A stretch of 64,000 bases of DNA from Geobacter sp. AOG2. Lineage in GTDB: Bacteria > Desulfobacterota > Desulfuromonadia > Geobacterales > Pseudopelobacteraceae. Shown here in pieces: positions 25,029 through 33,774 of the stretch. Below the pieces are notes generated by a model. It was not told the origin of the DNA. It made no database searches and saw nothing but the letters and a program-made list of their open reading frames with translations. Within the stretch, counting starts at the first letter, position 1; every line of letters begins with the position of its first letter. The stretch lies in assembly GCF_019972295.1 (NCBI RefSeq), contig NZ_BLJA01000001.1:3255574-3319573 (forward strand). Reading direction: 5' to 3'. Position numbers and translations under genes: made by a program.

Positions 25029-27626
25029 ATGGTTACGCTGACGATTGACGGCAGGCAGATACAGGTCCCCGCAGGGACGACCATTCTGGATGCGGCCGCT
25101 GAGCTGGGGATCAAAATCCCGACGCTCTGCTGGCTGAAAAAGGTTTCCACCACCGGGGCCTGCCGAATCTGTGTGGTACAGATCGAGGGGGTCGACCGGT
25201 TTATGACCGCCTGCAATACACCGGTCAAGGACGGCATCGTTGTCACTACCATGTCGCCGCAGTTGGAGAAGGCCCGCAGGAAGACGCTGGAGTTGCTGCT
25301 GGTAAATCACCCGCTGGACTGTCCAGTCTGCGATGCGGCGGGCGAATGCGACTTGCAGGATACCTGCTACGGTCTCAAGGTGGACCGGAACGAGTATACC
25401 GCCGAGTTGGAGTCCTTGCCCATCAGTTACGATTGGCCCTTGATCGAAAACTGCGCCACCCGTTGCATCCTGTGCGAAAAGTGCGTCAAGGTCTGCCACG
25501 AGATCGTGGGGGCCGACGCCATTGAGGTCAAGAACTGCGGTGACCGCTCTCTGATCGGCACAGTGAACGGGAATCCGCTCGATTGCGACTTCTGCGGCAA
25601 CTGCATTAATGCTTGCCCCACCGGCACCCTGATCAGCAAGCCGTTCAAATTTCGCGGGCGTCCTTGGACCTTCGACGTGACTAAAAGCATCTGCGCCTTC
25701 TGCTCGTCCGGTTGCCAGATCGAATACCATTCCCGCGACGGCCGCGTGGAACGGGTCACCAGCTCCGATGACGGGTTTAATCGCGGCAACCTGTGTATCA
25801 ATGGCCGTTTCGGCTACGCAGCCTTCAATTCCTCCGGCAGACTGACCGTACCGCTCCTCAGGGACGGCGCCGGCAACCAGCAGAAGGCCGGCTGGGACCA
25901 GGCTCTGGGCACAGTTGCGGCTCGGCTGAAGGATATTGTCTCCGTCAGCGGCGGGGCCAGTGTGGCCGGCATTGGATCGCCCCGGGTGACCAACGAGGAA
26001 AGCTATCTCTTTCAAAAATTTCTGCGCGGTGCCGTGGGCACCAACAACGTCGATTCCGAGGCGCGCCTCGGCTATTTCCCGGCTCAACTCATCCAGTGGC
26101 GGATGCTCGGATACAGCGGTGGGACTTATACCATGGATGCCATTGAGCAGGCCTCGGCGGTCGTGATTCTGGGGAGTGACCTCAAGTCGGAATCGGCCGG
26201 TTTTGCCTACCGGATGATCCAGGCCGCCACCAAAAACGACGCCAAGGTCGTGGTAGCCGGTGCGCGTGCCACCTGGATCAACAGTTATGCCAACAGTTTT
26301 CTCCAGTACCGTCCCGGCAGCGAGGCCTGGCTGGTGACTGGTCTTAACAAGGCCATCTTGGCGGAAGGGTTTGAAAATAAGGAATTCATCGCCGCTGACA
26401 CCAAGGAGTTCGCCGCGTTTACCACAGCCCTTGGCGGCATATCCTTCGATCAGATTGCCGAAGCGAGCGACGTCGGCGAGGCCGACCTGCGCGAGGCAGC
26501 CCGTCTGATTGGTACCAGTGGCCGCGTGGCCGTCATCTACGGTGCCGAGATCATACGTTCCGCCGATGCGGCAAACGCCGTGACCGGAACGGTCAACCTG
26601 GCGCTCCTGACCGGTGCAGCAGGCACGGGCGGAGCAGGAATCTATCCGCTGGACGAGAAGAACAACACCCAGGGGATGCTGGACATGGGGGTCTGCCCCG
26701 AATATCTGCCCGGCTATCACAGCTACGAGCATGCCGCCGCCCGTTTTAGCGCGGAGTGGAAGACCGCAGTTCCCGGTACGGTCGGCAAGGACCTCTTCCA
26801 GATCATCGAAGGAATAGAAAAGGGCGACATCCGGGCGCTGTACGTCATGGGAAGCGACCCGCTGCATTTCATGCCGGACCGCAACCGCATCCTGAAAGCC
26901 CTTCAGAAACTGGATCTCTTGGTGGTGCAGGACCTGTTCCTGACTGAAACCGCCCGTTTGGCCCACATCGTGCTGCCTGCCGCCGGCGGGGCGGAGAAGG
27001 CCGGTTCCTTCACCACCGTGGACAACCGGGTGCAGTGTTTCCCTCGCGCCGTGGTTCCGGCCGGTGATGCCCGAACCGATGGCGAGATCCTGATGAAGCT
27101 TTACGATCTCGTGTCGCCCGTAACCAATATTGCGGCTACGCCCGTGGAAGAGCTTCACCATGAGATCGCCCGGCTGAGTGAGCTCTACAGTGAGCAGTGC
27201 GACCATGAGGGATGTCGCATGGGGCGGGTCAAGAACCGCCTCGCCTTCAGCGATAAGCCGGCAACTTTTGTACCGTTAACGCCTGCGCCAGTAGTCCGGC
27301 GTGACGCGGCCCATCCCCTAAGCCTCATTGTCGGCCCGGCGCTGCGCCACAACGGCAGTTTCTCCACTTGGTCGGACAACAATATGGCCGTTGCCGGTGA
27401 GGCGTATGTGGAGATAGCGCCTGCGGACGCGCACAAGGCGGGGATTGTTACCGGAAACGTGGTGAAGCTCACTTCTCCCCACGGCAGCGTCATTCTCACG
27501 GCCAAAGTGCTGGAAAAGGCACAGGAGGGTACGTTGTTCGCTCCGGCCCACTTCCGTGAGGCTCAGGTGAACCTGCTGACCCATGGAGCCGGCGGTTCGG
27601 TGGGGGTCAAGCTGGAAAAGGCCTGA
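25029..27626 (+). CDS. sfrA: SfrA-like NuoG-type iron-sulfur/molybdopterin-fold subunit
   Basis: An 865-residue NuoG/formate-dehydrogenase-like protein resembling Geobacter SfrA. The N-terminal [2Fe-2S] ferredoxin has CWLKKVSTTGACRIC. The His-ligated cluster region is NHPLDCPVCDAAGECDLQD. Two [4Fe-4S] motifs are CILCEKCVKVC and CDFCGNCINACPTG. The molybdopterin-oxidoreductase fold starts with CAFCSSGCQIEYHSRDG and ends in a C-terminal beta-barrel (VVKLTSPHGSVILTAKV). Start ATG 25029 has GGAG at good spacing. It probably takes electrons from the SfrB flavins. A NuoG role for the incomplete nuo group upstream is the main alternative. Family A repeats flank it on both sides. Confidence 0.75.
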   Translation: MVTLTIDGRQIQVPAGTTILDAAAELGIKIPTLCWLKKVSTTGACRICVVQIEGVDRFMTACNTPVKDGIVVTTMSPQLEKARRKTLELLLVNHPLDCPVCDAAGECDLQDTCYGLKVDRNEYTAELESLPISYDWPLIENCATRCILCEKCVKVCHEIVGADAIEVKNCGDRSLIGTVNGNPLDCDFCGNCINACPTGTLISKPFKFRGRPWTFDVTKSICAFCSSGCQIEYHSRDGRVERVTSSDDGFNRGNLCINGRFGYAAFNSSGRLTVPLLRDGAGNQQKAGWDQALGTVAARLKDIVSVSGGASVAGIGSPRVTNEESYLFQKFLRGAVGTNNVDSEARLGYFPAQLIQWRMLGYSGGTYTMDAIEQASAVVILGSDLKSESAGFAYRMIQAATKNDAKVVVAGARATWINSYANSFLQYRPGSEAWLVTGLNKAILAEGFENKEFIAADTKEFAAFTTALGGISFDQIAEASDVGEADLREAARLIGTSGRVAVIYGAEIIRSADAANAVTGTVNLALLTGAAGTGGAGIYPLDEKNNTQGMLDMGVCPEYLPGYHSYEHAAARFSAEWKTAVPGTVGKDLFQIIEGIEKGDIRALYVMGSDPLHFMPDRNRILKALQKLDLLVVQDLFLTETARLAHIVLPAAGGAEKAGSFTTVDNRVQCFPRAVVPAGDARTDGEILMKLYDLVSPVTNIAATPVEELHHEIARLSELYSEQCDHEGCRMGRVKNRLAFSDKPATFVPLTPAPVVRRDAAHPLSLIVGPALRHNGSFSTWSDNNMAVAGEAYVEIAPADAHKAGIVTGNVVKLTSPHGSVILTAKVLEKAQEGTLFAPAHFREAQVNLLTHGAGGSVGVKLEKA

Positions 27627-27631
27627 TGACA

Positions 27632-27654
27632 AAGCGCCGCTTCCCGCAGCGCTT
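27632..27654 (+). terminator. Imperfect hairpin after sfrA, left of repeat A4
   Basis: AAGCGCCGC, loop TTCCC, GCAGCGCTT, with one mismatch. It lacks a T run. It strongly resembles the hairpin on the other side of repeat A4 at 27797. Confidence 0.5.
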
Positions 27655-27674
27655 CAAGCCGTTGCAAAAATCTC

Positions 27675-27795
27675 AGGTTGTTCAAAAATAGTCAGATCGT
27701 CGCAACCGCAGAAGGCCATGAGGAGGCGTAGCAGCGCTACGCCGCACGAAAGGGTCTTCGAGGACGGCGGCGATATGGCTGTTTTTCAACAACCT
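27675..27795. repeat. Family A palindromic repeat, copy A4 (long form, opposite to A3)
   Basis: Starts AGGTTGTTCAAAAATAG and ends GTTTTTCAACAACCT, with core GTCTTCGAGGACGGCGGCGA and nested GGCGTAGCAGCGCTACGCC. It faces copy A3, so A3 and A4 bracket sfrA as an inverted pair. A degenerate outer flank (GCCGTTGCAAAAATCTC) extends left to 27659. Confidence 0.85.
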
Positions 27796-27796
27796 C

Positions 27797-27822
27797 AAGC
27801 GCCGCCTCCTGCGGCGCTTTTT
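27797..27822 (+). terminator. Intrinsic terminator after sfrA
   Basis: AAGCGCCGC, loop CTCCT, GCGGCGCTT followed by TTT: a 9-bp perfect GC-rich stem with a U tract. It closes the sfr region just before the promoter of the radical SAM gene. Confidence 0.85.
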
Positions 27823-27824
27823 GT

Positions 27825-27854
27825 TTGCCTGATCCCGCGCCACGCCTGTATACT
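27825..27854 (+). promoter_or_regulatory. Sigma-70-type promoter reading into the radical SAM gene at its start codon
   Basis: TTGCCT at 27825, an 18-base spacer, TATACT at 27849. Initiation about seven bases after the -10 box would fall on or next to the ATG at 27861. With no ribosome site present, this suggests a leaderless transcript. Confidence 0.5.
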
Positions 27855-27860
27855 TGCCTC

Positions 27861-29546
27861 ATGACCTGGAAGATCAGACAAAAGCTGCGCGCCCTGCTGG
27901 AGGCGGAAACCAGTCTGCACTCCGGTGCGCGGGGGCGGGGTGGGCAACTCTCGGTCTGCCTGGCCTACCCCAACTCCTACCAAACAGCCATGAGTAGCCT
28001 GGGGTTCCAGACGATCTTCGGCCTCCTGGCGGAATCCCCCGGCATTCTCTGCGAGCGGACTTTTCTGCCTGACCGAGAGGATCTGGGCGAATACCGGCGT
28101 AGCGGTACACCGCTCCTCTCCCTGGAGAGCCAGCGTCCCGTGGCGGACTTCGATGTAGTCGCCTTTTCGACCTCCTTCGAGCCGGATTACCTCCACATAC
28201 CCCTCATGCTGGAGTTGGCGCGTATTCCGGTTTTAGCCGCAGAACGCTCGGATGCCAATCCCTTGGTCATGGCGGGGGGAGCGGCGTTTTTCATCAACCC
28301 GGAACCGGTGGCTGACCTGCTTGACGTGGTCTGCATCGGCGAGGGAGAAGAACTCATCCCTGCCCTGGTGTCATGCCTCATGTCGCCGCAACGGGGGGGC
28401 AGGGCCGGTCTGTTGTCCACTTTGGCGGCCCGGCCCGGCTTCTATGTGCCATACCTTTATCAACCACAGTATGATGCCGATGGCCATCCGACCGGTTTTG
28501 CCAGCGCTCCGGACGCCCCGCTGCCGGTGGCCCGTGCCTGCCCTGCGTTGGAACACCACCGCCCGGCTTCATCGCTGATCCTGACAAACAACACTGAATT
28601 CGGCGATATGTTTCTGGTGGAGGTGAGCCGGGGGTGCCCACGCGGCTGCCGTTTCTGTAGCGCGGGTTTCATCTACGGCCCCTTTCGCCAGCAGCCTTTC
28701 GAACACCTTGCGGCAGCGGTGGACAATGGACTCAAGCATCGCTCCAAGGTCGGGCTGGTGGGGGCGGCGGTCTCGGACTATCATGCTATCGGCCGACTGT
28801 GCGGTTACATCGTTGCAAAGGGGGCCAAGGTTTCGGTCTCGTCCTTGCGCATCGACCGGTTGGACGACACCATGCTGGATGCCCTGACCGCGAGCGGCCA
28901 CAAAACCATCTCCCTGGCGCCGGAGGGCGGCTCTCAGCGGCTGCGGGACCTGATTCGCAAGAATCTGAGCGAGAGGCAGATCCTGGATGCCTGCGACATG
29001 CTGATCTCCCGGGACATCCTCAACCTGAAACTGTACTTCATCATCGGCCTGCCCACGGAGACGGATGGGGATCTGGATGAACTGCTCCGACTTGTGGAGG
29101 CCATCCGCGAGCGGGTGCTGGAGCGGGCGCGGGCGAATAAACGGATCGGCGAGATCTGCCTGTCGGTCAACCCCTTCATCCCCAAACCGTTTACCCCCTT
29201 CCAATGGTGTGGCATGGAACCGCTTGTCTCTCTGGAACGGAAGGTGAAGCTTTTGGAAGCGGCCGTGCGCGCCATGCCCAATGTGCGCCTCAAGGTGGAG
29301 AGCCTGCGGGAGTCGTACCTTCAGGCCCTGCTGTCCCGTGGGGACCGGCGGCTTTCGGGGATGCTGGTTGCCATGGCAACGGGGAGTTCTCTCAAAAAGG
29401 CGGCCAAGCAGTGCGGGATAGATACGGACGGGTATGTGTGTCGCGACATCCCTGAGGGTGCGATCCTCCCTTGGAGCGTTATCGGGACGGCGGACGAAGG
29501 GCTCCTGAGGAAAGAGTACGAACGAGCAATGGAGAGAAAGCCATGA
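27861..29546 (+). CDS. TIGR03960-family radical SAM protein
   Basis: A 561-residue B12-binding-like/radical SAM protein of the TIGR03960 type. The N-terminal third is the vitamin-B12-domain-like fold (FDVVAFSTSFEPDYLHIPLML, VMAGGAAFFINPEPVADLLD, CIGEGEELI). The [4Fe-4S] cluster motif CPRGCRFCSAG is at about residues 268-278, followed by a TIM-barrel (SLAPEGGSQRLR, LKLYFIIGLPTETDGDL). In many bacteria this gene pairs with a TIGR03936 partner; none is visible here. Start ATG 27861 has no Shine-Dalgarno. The substrate is unknown. Confidence 0.85.
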   Translation: MTWKIRQKLRALLEAETSLHSGARGRGGQLSVCLAYPNSYQTAMSSLGFQTIFGLLAESPGILCERTFLPDREDLGEYRRSGTPLLSLESQRPVADFDVVAFSTSFEPDYLHIPLMLELARIPVLAAERSDANPLVMAGGAAFFINPEPVADLLDVVCIGEGEELIPALVSCLMSPQRGGRAGLLSTLAARPGFYVPYLYQPQYDADGHPTGFASAPDAPLPVARACPALEHHRPASSLILTNNTEFGDMFLVEVSRGCPRGCRFCSAGFIYGPFRQQPFEHLAAAVDNGLKHRSKVGLVGAAVSDYHAIGRLCGYIVAKGAKVSVSSLRIDRLDDTMLDALTASGHKTISLAPEGGSQRLRDLIRKNLSERQILDACDMLISRDILNLKLYFIIGLPTETDGDLDELLRLVEAIRERVLERARANKRIGEICLSVNPFIPKPFTPFQWCGMEPLVSLERKVKLLEAAVRAMPNVRLKVESLRESYLQALLSRGDRRLSGMLVAMATGSSLKKAAKQCGIDTDGYVCRDIPEGAILPWSVIGTADEGLLRKEYERAMERKP

Positions 29547-29722
29547 AACTGTGCACTATCTGCAAAAAGGAGTTTGATGAGGCTGGCGAGCGTTCGGTAT
29601 ACGCCGAAGCTGGAGAGTGGTTGGCAGGAGAGGTCTGGCAGGATGAGGGGGAGTTGTGCCCGCTCTGTCTGGAAAACCGGGCCAGGTTGGTGATGATGTA
29701 CTGCCCGGAGTACGCTTCCTGA
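29543..29722 (+). CDS. Small zinc-ribbon-like CxxC protein
   Basis: A 59-residue protein beginning MKLCTICKKEFDEAG, with a second pair at CPLC near residues 39-42 and a late Cys in MMYCPEYAS. The two CxxC knuckles suggest a zinc ribbon. Its ATG overlaps the stop of the radical SAM gene (ATGA), so the two are translationally coupled and may act together. No named family recognised. Confidence 0.7.
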   Translation: MKLCTICKKEFDEAGERSVYAEAGEWLAGEVWQDEGELCPLCLENRARLVMMYCPEYAS

Positions 29723-29764
29723 AACGTTTTCCCTCTCTTTCGGTCCCGCGACGATAGTTCCTTT

Positions 29765-30061
29765 CTAGTCATACACCTTCATATGACAGCCGGCGCAGTG
29801 ATAGGGCCCCGCATTTTGTTCACCGTGACACCCCTTGCAGTTCCTGTGCGCCCACTCCTTGCCGAAGCCTTCGATTTTGCCCGGTACTGCTTCATGACAG
29901 CTCCGGCAGGTGTGGGTCGCGGCCATGTGGGCCTTGTGCCTGAACATGACGCCGTTTTTCATGGTGATTATCTCGGGAGCAGCGCAGGCCGAACCTGTGA
30001 GCATAACCACGCTCAAAACAATAATGACGGCAGAAACCACGTTTTGGCCGATCCAATCCAT
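29765..30061 (-). CDS. Triheme c7-type periplasmic cytochrome
   Basis: A 98-residue protein with an N-terminal signal peptide (hydrophobic VVSAVIIVLSVVMLTGSACA, cleavage near ACA-AP). Three c-heme motifs follow: CRSCH, CKGCH and CAGCH. FRHKAHM supplies distal His ligands. Size, heme count and spacing fit the c7 (PpcA-like) family of Geobacter periplasmic electron carriers. The ATG at 30061 has GAAGGT eight bases upstream; the in-frame extension upstream would bury the signal peptide. It reads in the same direction as, and downstream of, ftsZ, probably separately transcribed. Confidence 0.87.
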   Translation of the reverse strand: MDWIGQNVVSAVIIVLSVVMLTGSACAAPEIITMKNGVMFRHKAHMAATHTCRSCHEAVPGKIEGFGKEWAHRNCKGCHGEQNAGPYHCAGCHMKVYD

Positions 30062-30159
30062 ATGCGTGAACCTTCGTATCGGAGCGGTGTGATAATGGGA
30101 GCCGTGGGTGCAAAAAACCCGGTTCTTCAGGAGGAACAAGAAGAAGCCGGGCAGAAGGG

Positions 30160-30183
30160 AAGGGAGGCATCGCTACCTCCCTT
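30160..30183 (-). terminator. Hairpin downstream of ftsZ
   Basis: On the minus strand AAGGGAGG, loop TAGCGATG, CCTCCCTT, 18 bases past the ftsZ stop. The stem is perfect; the tail is pyrimidine-rich (CCCTTCTG) rather than pure T. Likely end of the dcw transcript. Confidence 0.6.
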
Positions 30184-30200
30184 TCGCATAAAAGTTCTGG

Positions 30201-31370
30201 TTAATCCACGGATTTCCGCAGGAAGGTCGGGATATCGTACTGGTCTTCGTCGTCCTCGATAAAGGAAACGGCCGGTCTGATGCGGGTTGTACTCTCATTC
30301 TGCTGACGGTCGCGGATATGGGTGGGGATGTCCAGCCATTTTTTGTTGACGGTGCTCTTCTCGGTCAGCGGGGTGACGTTGTGGCGCAGGTCGCGACCCC
30401 GTTCCATGTCGAAGCGATCGCCGAAACCGGTGACGATGGCGGTTACCTTGATCTCATCCCCCAGGCTCTCGTCGATGACCACGCCGATGATGATGTTGGC
30501 GTCTTCGTGGACCTTTTCGTGGACGGTCTTGTTGACGGCGTCGAAGTCGTCCATGGTCATGCTGGCTGAGCCGGTTATGTTGACCAGAACGCCCTTGGCG
30601 CCGGAAACATCGATGTCTTCGAGCAGCGGGCTGGAGATGGCGCACTTGGCTGCTTCGACGGCCCGGTTTTCACCGCTGGCGATACCGATCCCCATCATGG
30701 CCATGCCACGCTCGCTCATGATGGACTTGACGTCGGCAAAGTCCACGTTGATGAAGCCGGAGGTGGTGATCAGGTCGGAAATGCCCTGAACCGCCTGGCG
30801 CAGGACGTCATCGGATGGTTTGAATGCATCCAGGATGCCGAGGGAGCGAGGGGCAATATTGAGGAGTCGATCATTGGGGATAATGATCAGGGAGTCCACA
30901 TGCTTCTTCAGTTCGCGGATGCCCTCTTCGGCCTTTGCCATGCGCTGCTTGCCTTCACGGGAGAACGGCTTGGTGACGATGCCGACGGTCAGCGCTCCGG
31001 CTTCCTTGGCCGCCTCTGCAATGACCGGTGCTGCGCCGGTGCCGGTGCCGCCGCCCATGCCGGCGGCGATGAAGATCATGTCGGCGCCTTTGAGCATTTC
31101 GGTCATTTTTTCCCGGTCTTCAAGGGCCGCATCACGGCCGATGTTGGGGTTGGCGCCTGCTCCGAGTCCTTTGGTCAGTTGCCCGCCAAGCTGCACCTTG
31201 ACTGGCGCTTTGGAATGGCGCAAGGCCTGGGCATCTGTATTGGCAACGATAAAATCCACTTTATGTATGTTATTGGCAATCATCGTGTTGACGGCATTAC
31301 CGCCGCCGCCGCCCACGCCAATCACCTTGATTACGGCACTTTGTTCAATGGTTTCATCAAATTCGAACAT
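30201..31370 (-). CDS. ftsZ: Cell division GTPase FtsZ
   Basis: A 389-residue tubulin homologue forming the Z ring. The N-terminal domain has [11 protein letters not shown] and the tubulin signature [10 protein letters not shown] near residue 107. The T7 synergy-loop region lies in [10 protein letters not shown]. The C-terminal peptide [12 protein letters not shown], which binds FtsA and other tethers, is intact. A GGGGGA ribosome site precedes the ATG. Last gene of the dcw cluster, separated from ftsA by ~308 bases, so it may have its own promoter. Confidence 0.97.
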   Translation of the reverse strand: MFEFDETIEQSAVIKVIGVGGGGGNAVNTMIANNIHKVDFIVANTDAQALRHSKAPVKVQLGGQLTKGLGAGANPNIGRDAALEDREKMTEMLKGADMIFIAAGMGGGTGTGAAPVIAEAAKEAGALTVGIVTKPFSREGKQRMAKAEEGIRELKKHVDSLIIIPNDRLLNIAPRSLGILDAFKPSDDVLRQAVQGISDLITTSGFINVDFADVKSIMSERGMAMMGIGIASGENRAVEAAKCAISSPLLEDIDVSGAKGVLVNITGSASMTMDDFDAVNKTVHEKVHEDANIIIGVVIDESLGDEIKVTAIVTGFGDRFDMERGRDLRHNVTPLTEKSTVNKKWLDIPTHIRDRQQNESTTRIRPAVSFIEDDEDQYDIPTFLRKSVD

Positions 31371-31678
31371 TGTGTTTCCCCCTTAATAAATGGCAGATGC
31401 TGCTTGTCCAGTGACACTGAAATGTAACCGTAATTTCCGCAAGAATCAAAGGAAAAAACATTAAAATATTCGCAATAATGAACAGGCTTTAAATTCAGTT
31501 TGTTAGGCTCTTGAAGAGGTCGCGACTCACTTCGGGGAGATCCCGGAAGGTATCGCTGAACAGGAGGGGAACGAGAGAGAAGGCACTCGGAAGCTGCGGG
31601 CTGTAATGGTAGGCAAATGGCCATCGTAACCCCCCGATAACAAGCTGGTTCCTGTTGTGCCGAGCTAACGGCGATATA
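31371..31678. other. ftsA-ftsZ intergenic region
   Basis: 308 bases. The half next to ftsZ is AT-rich (CATTAAAATATTCG) and probably carries an ftsZ promoter on the minus strand. The half next to ftsA is GC-rich and contains a minus-strand frame open for ~60 codons ending at 31495 with protein-like composition but no ATG, GTG or TTG start. No RNA gene was recognised. Confidence 0.4.
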
Positions 31679-32917
31679 TCAGAAAAACTCCCTGAACCAT
31701 GTTTTCATACGCCGCACGGCGTTGCCGAAGATGCTGTCCTCCGACTTGCTGGTGGGAAATTCCCGGGCGCCGAAGTTGCGGCTACCGTAGACGATTAGTC
31801 CGACGCCGGTTGCGTAGACCGGCGAGTTGACCACGTCCACCAGGCCGCCGATCCGCTGGGGCACACCGCGGCGCACCGGCAGGTTGAAGATCTGCTCGGC
31901 CAGTTCGGGCATCCCCTCCAGGATGCTGGAACCGCCGGTGATGACCACACCCGATGCAATGGAATCCTCCAGTCCGGATTTTATAATCTCCCGATTTACC
32001 AACGTGAAGATTTCTTCCACGCGGGGGCCAAGTATTTCACACAGTACATTGCGGGACAACTCACGCGGCTTGCGGCCGCCGACGCTGGGCACCTCGATCT
32101 TGTCGTCCTTGCCCACAAGAGCCGCGAGACAGCAGCCGTACTTTTGCTTGATTTTTTCCGCCTCAGCCATTGGGGTACGCAGGCCGACGGCGATGTCGTT
32201 GGTCAGGTGGTTGCCCCCCAGAGAGAGCACCGACGTATATTTGATGGCCCCTTCGGCGAAGATGGCGATGTCGGTAGTGCCGCCGCCGATATCCACCAGA
32301 CAGACCCCCAATTCCTTTTCGTCGGCCGACAGAACGGCTTCCGAGGATGCCAACTGCTCCAGCACGATGTCAGCCACATCCAGACCGGCCCGGTTGCAGG
32401 ATTTGACGATATTCTGGGCACTGGCCACGGCGCCGGTGACGATGTGGACCTTGGCCTCCAGGCGTACGCCGCTCATGCCGAGGGGTTCGCGGATACCGTC
32501 TTGTTCGTCGATGATGAATTCCTGTGGCAGGATGTGGATAACCTCACGGTCCATAGGGATGGCTATGGCCTTGGCGGCGTCGATCACCCGTCGCACGTCT
32601 TCCTGGGCCACCTCCCGGTTCTTGATGGCGATCACTCCCTGAGAGTTGATCCCCTTGATGTGGCCGCCGGCGATGCCGGCATACACCGACTTTATCTCGC
32701 AGCCGGCCATCAGCTCTGCCTCGTCGATGGCCTTGCGGATAGAGGCGACCGTGCTTTCGATGTTGATTACCACGCCTTTGCGCAGGCCGCTGGACGGGCT
32801 GGTGCCGATGCCGACGATGTCGATGCCGTCCTCTGTGACATTGCCCACAATGGCACAGATTTTGGTAGTGCCGATATCGAGACCGACAATCAAATTATCT
32901 CTTTTGGTTGCTGACAT
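31679..32917 (-). CDS. ftsA: Cell division protein FtsA
   Basis: A 412-residue actin-fold ATPase tethering FtsZ to the membrane. IVGLDIGTTKICAIVG (phosphate 1), VCLVDIGGGTTDIAIF (phosphate 2) and GVVITGGSSILEGM (adenosine loop) are present. The C-terminal amphipathic helix RRMKTWFREFF is the membrane anchor. 30 bases downstream of ftsQ. Confidence 0.97.
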   Translation of the reverse strand: MSATKRDNLIVGLDIGTTKICAIVGNVTEDGIDIVGIGTSPSSGLRKGVVINIESTVASIRKAIDEAELMAGCEIKSVYAGIAGGHIKGINSQGVIAIKNREVAQEDVRRVIDAAKAIAIPMDREVIHILPQEFIIDEQDGIREPLGMSGVRLEAKVHIVTGAVASAQNIVKSCNRAGLDVADIVLEQLASSEAVLSADEKELGVCLVDIGGGTTDIAIFAEGAIKYTSVLSLGGNHLTNDIAVGLRTPMAEAEKIKQKYGCCLAALVGKDDKIEVPSVGGRKPRELSRNVLCEILGPRVEEIFTLVNREIIKSGLEDSIASGVVITGGSSILEGMPELAEQIFNLPVRRGVPQRIGGLVDVVNSPVYATGVGLIVYGSRNFGAREFPTSKSEDSIFGNAVRRMKTWFREFF

Positions 32918-32947
32918 GCGCCCCCCTGCCTGATATGGGAATTTTTA

Positions 32948-33772
32948 TTAGCCCTTTTTTACCACGATCTTGTCATTGTAATCGAGATCGATGTAGTGCA
33001 ACGTGGACCGTTGGGCCATTAGTTCGCGGTAGATGCGGGCAAAACGGTCCACCTTCGCGGCGAAATCGCCGGATCCGATCTTCACCGGAAGTGCGCCGGA
33101 GGAGGTAAACATGGTGAATCCATAGCCCTTATCGTAATGAATCTCCGATACATCTGCAAGGATAAATGCGCCTTTTTCGTGCAAAATCGTGAGCAGATCG
33201 CAGGTGGCCTTGAGGGCCTCCCGGGTTCCCGCCGGGTCGGTGTTCAAATCCTCTTCGTTGAAGCCGGTTACCACCGGATAGTCCAAGCGGTCGCCTTGGT
33301 TTAGTACCTTGAAAATGTTACCCTTGGTATCCAGGTAATAGATGAATCCCATGTTGACCACGGCCAGCGGTTCGCGCTCGGTTACGGCGATGGAAAGGCC
33401 GTCCGGGAGGTAGCGCCGGATCTGGACCGATTCGATCCAGGGGTTCTGCATGAGGTGTTCACCCATCAGCTTCAGGTTCATGCGCAGCAGGTCGCGACCC
33501 GGTTCAGCGCCGGCGATGGCCAGGATCTCGTCACGGGTCAGTCGGCGGGAGTTTGAAACTTCCACATTCTTGAGGCGGAAAAAGGTTGCGGAGGAAAATG
33601 CCCGGTAGATGCCGAAGAACATCGCACAGGCCAACGCCGCACCGCTCAGGCCAAGGGTAGCCTTGCCCAAGGGACGCAGGTACTTCTTCAGGTCCAGCGG
33701 TTGACGCTGGATCTTGACCTTGTTGGCCGTCACCTTTTTACGGTGGTATGGCGAGGCTGCGAAATCGCGCAT
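32948..33772 (-). CDS. ftsQ: Cell division protein FtsQ
   Basis: A 274-residue bitopic divisome protein. A basic cytoplasmic N-terminus (RKKVTANKVKIQRQ) is followed by one membrane helix at about residues 37-55 (LGLSGAALACAMFFGIYRAF). A POTRA domain follows (RLKNVEVSNSRRLTRDEILAIAG), then the FtsQ/DivIB domain (IRRYLPDGLSIAVTEREPLAVV). It starts two bases after the ddl stop. Confidence 0.92.
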   Translation of the reverse strand: MRDFAASPYHRKKVTANKVKIQRQPLDLKKYLRPLGKATLGLSGAALACAMFFGIYRAFSSATFFRLKNVEVSNSRRLTRDEILAIAGAEPGRDLLRMNLKLMGEHLMQNPWIESVQIRRYLPDGLSIAVTEREPLAVVNMGFIYYLDTKGNIFKVLNQGDRLDYPVVTGFNEEDLNTDPAGTREALKATCDLLTILHEKGAFILADVSEIHYDKGYGFTMFTSSGALPVKIGSGDFAAKVDRFARIYRELMAQRSTLHYIDLDYNDKIVVKKG

Positions 33773-33774
33773 CT

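Noticed and set aside
24963-27206. A 747-codon open frame on the minus strand
   Set aside because: It is exactly opposite sfrA, lacks recognisable motifs and mirrors the GC-rich third-position bias of sfrA.
31495-31678. Minus-strand frame of ~60 codons after ftsA (ends RDLPEVSRDLFKSLTN)
   Set aside because: The composition is protein-like, but there is no ATG, GTG or TTG start and no ribosome site, so it is only noted in the intergenic entry.
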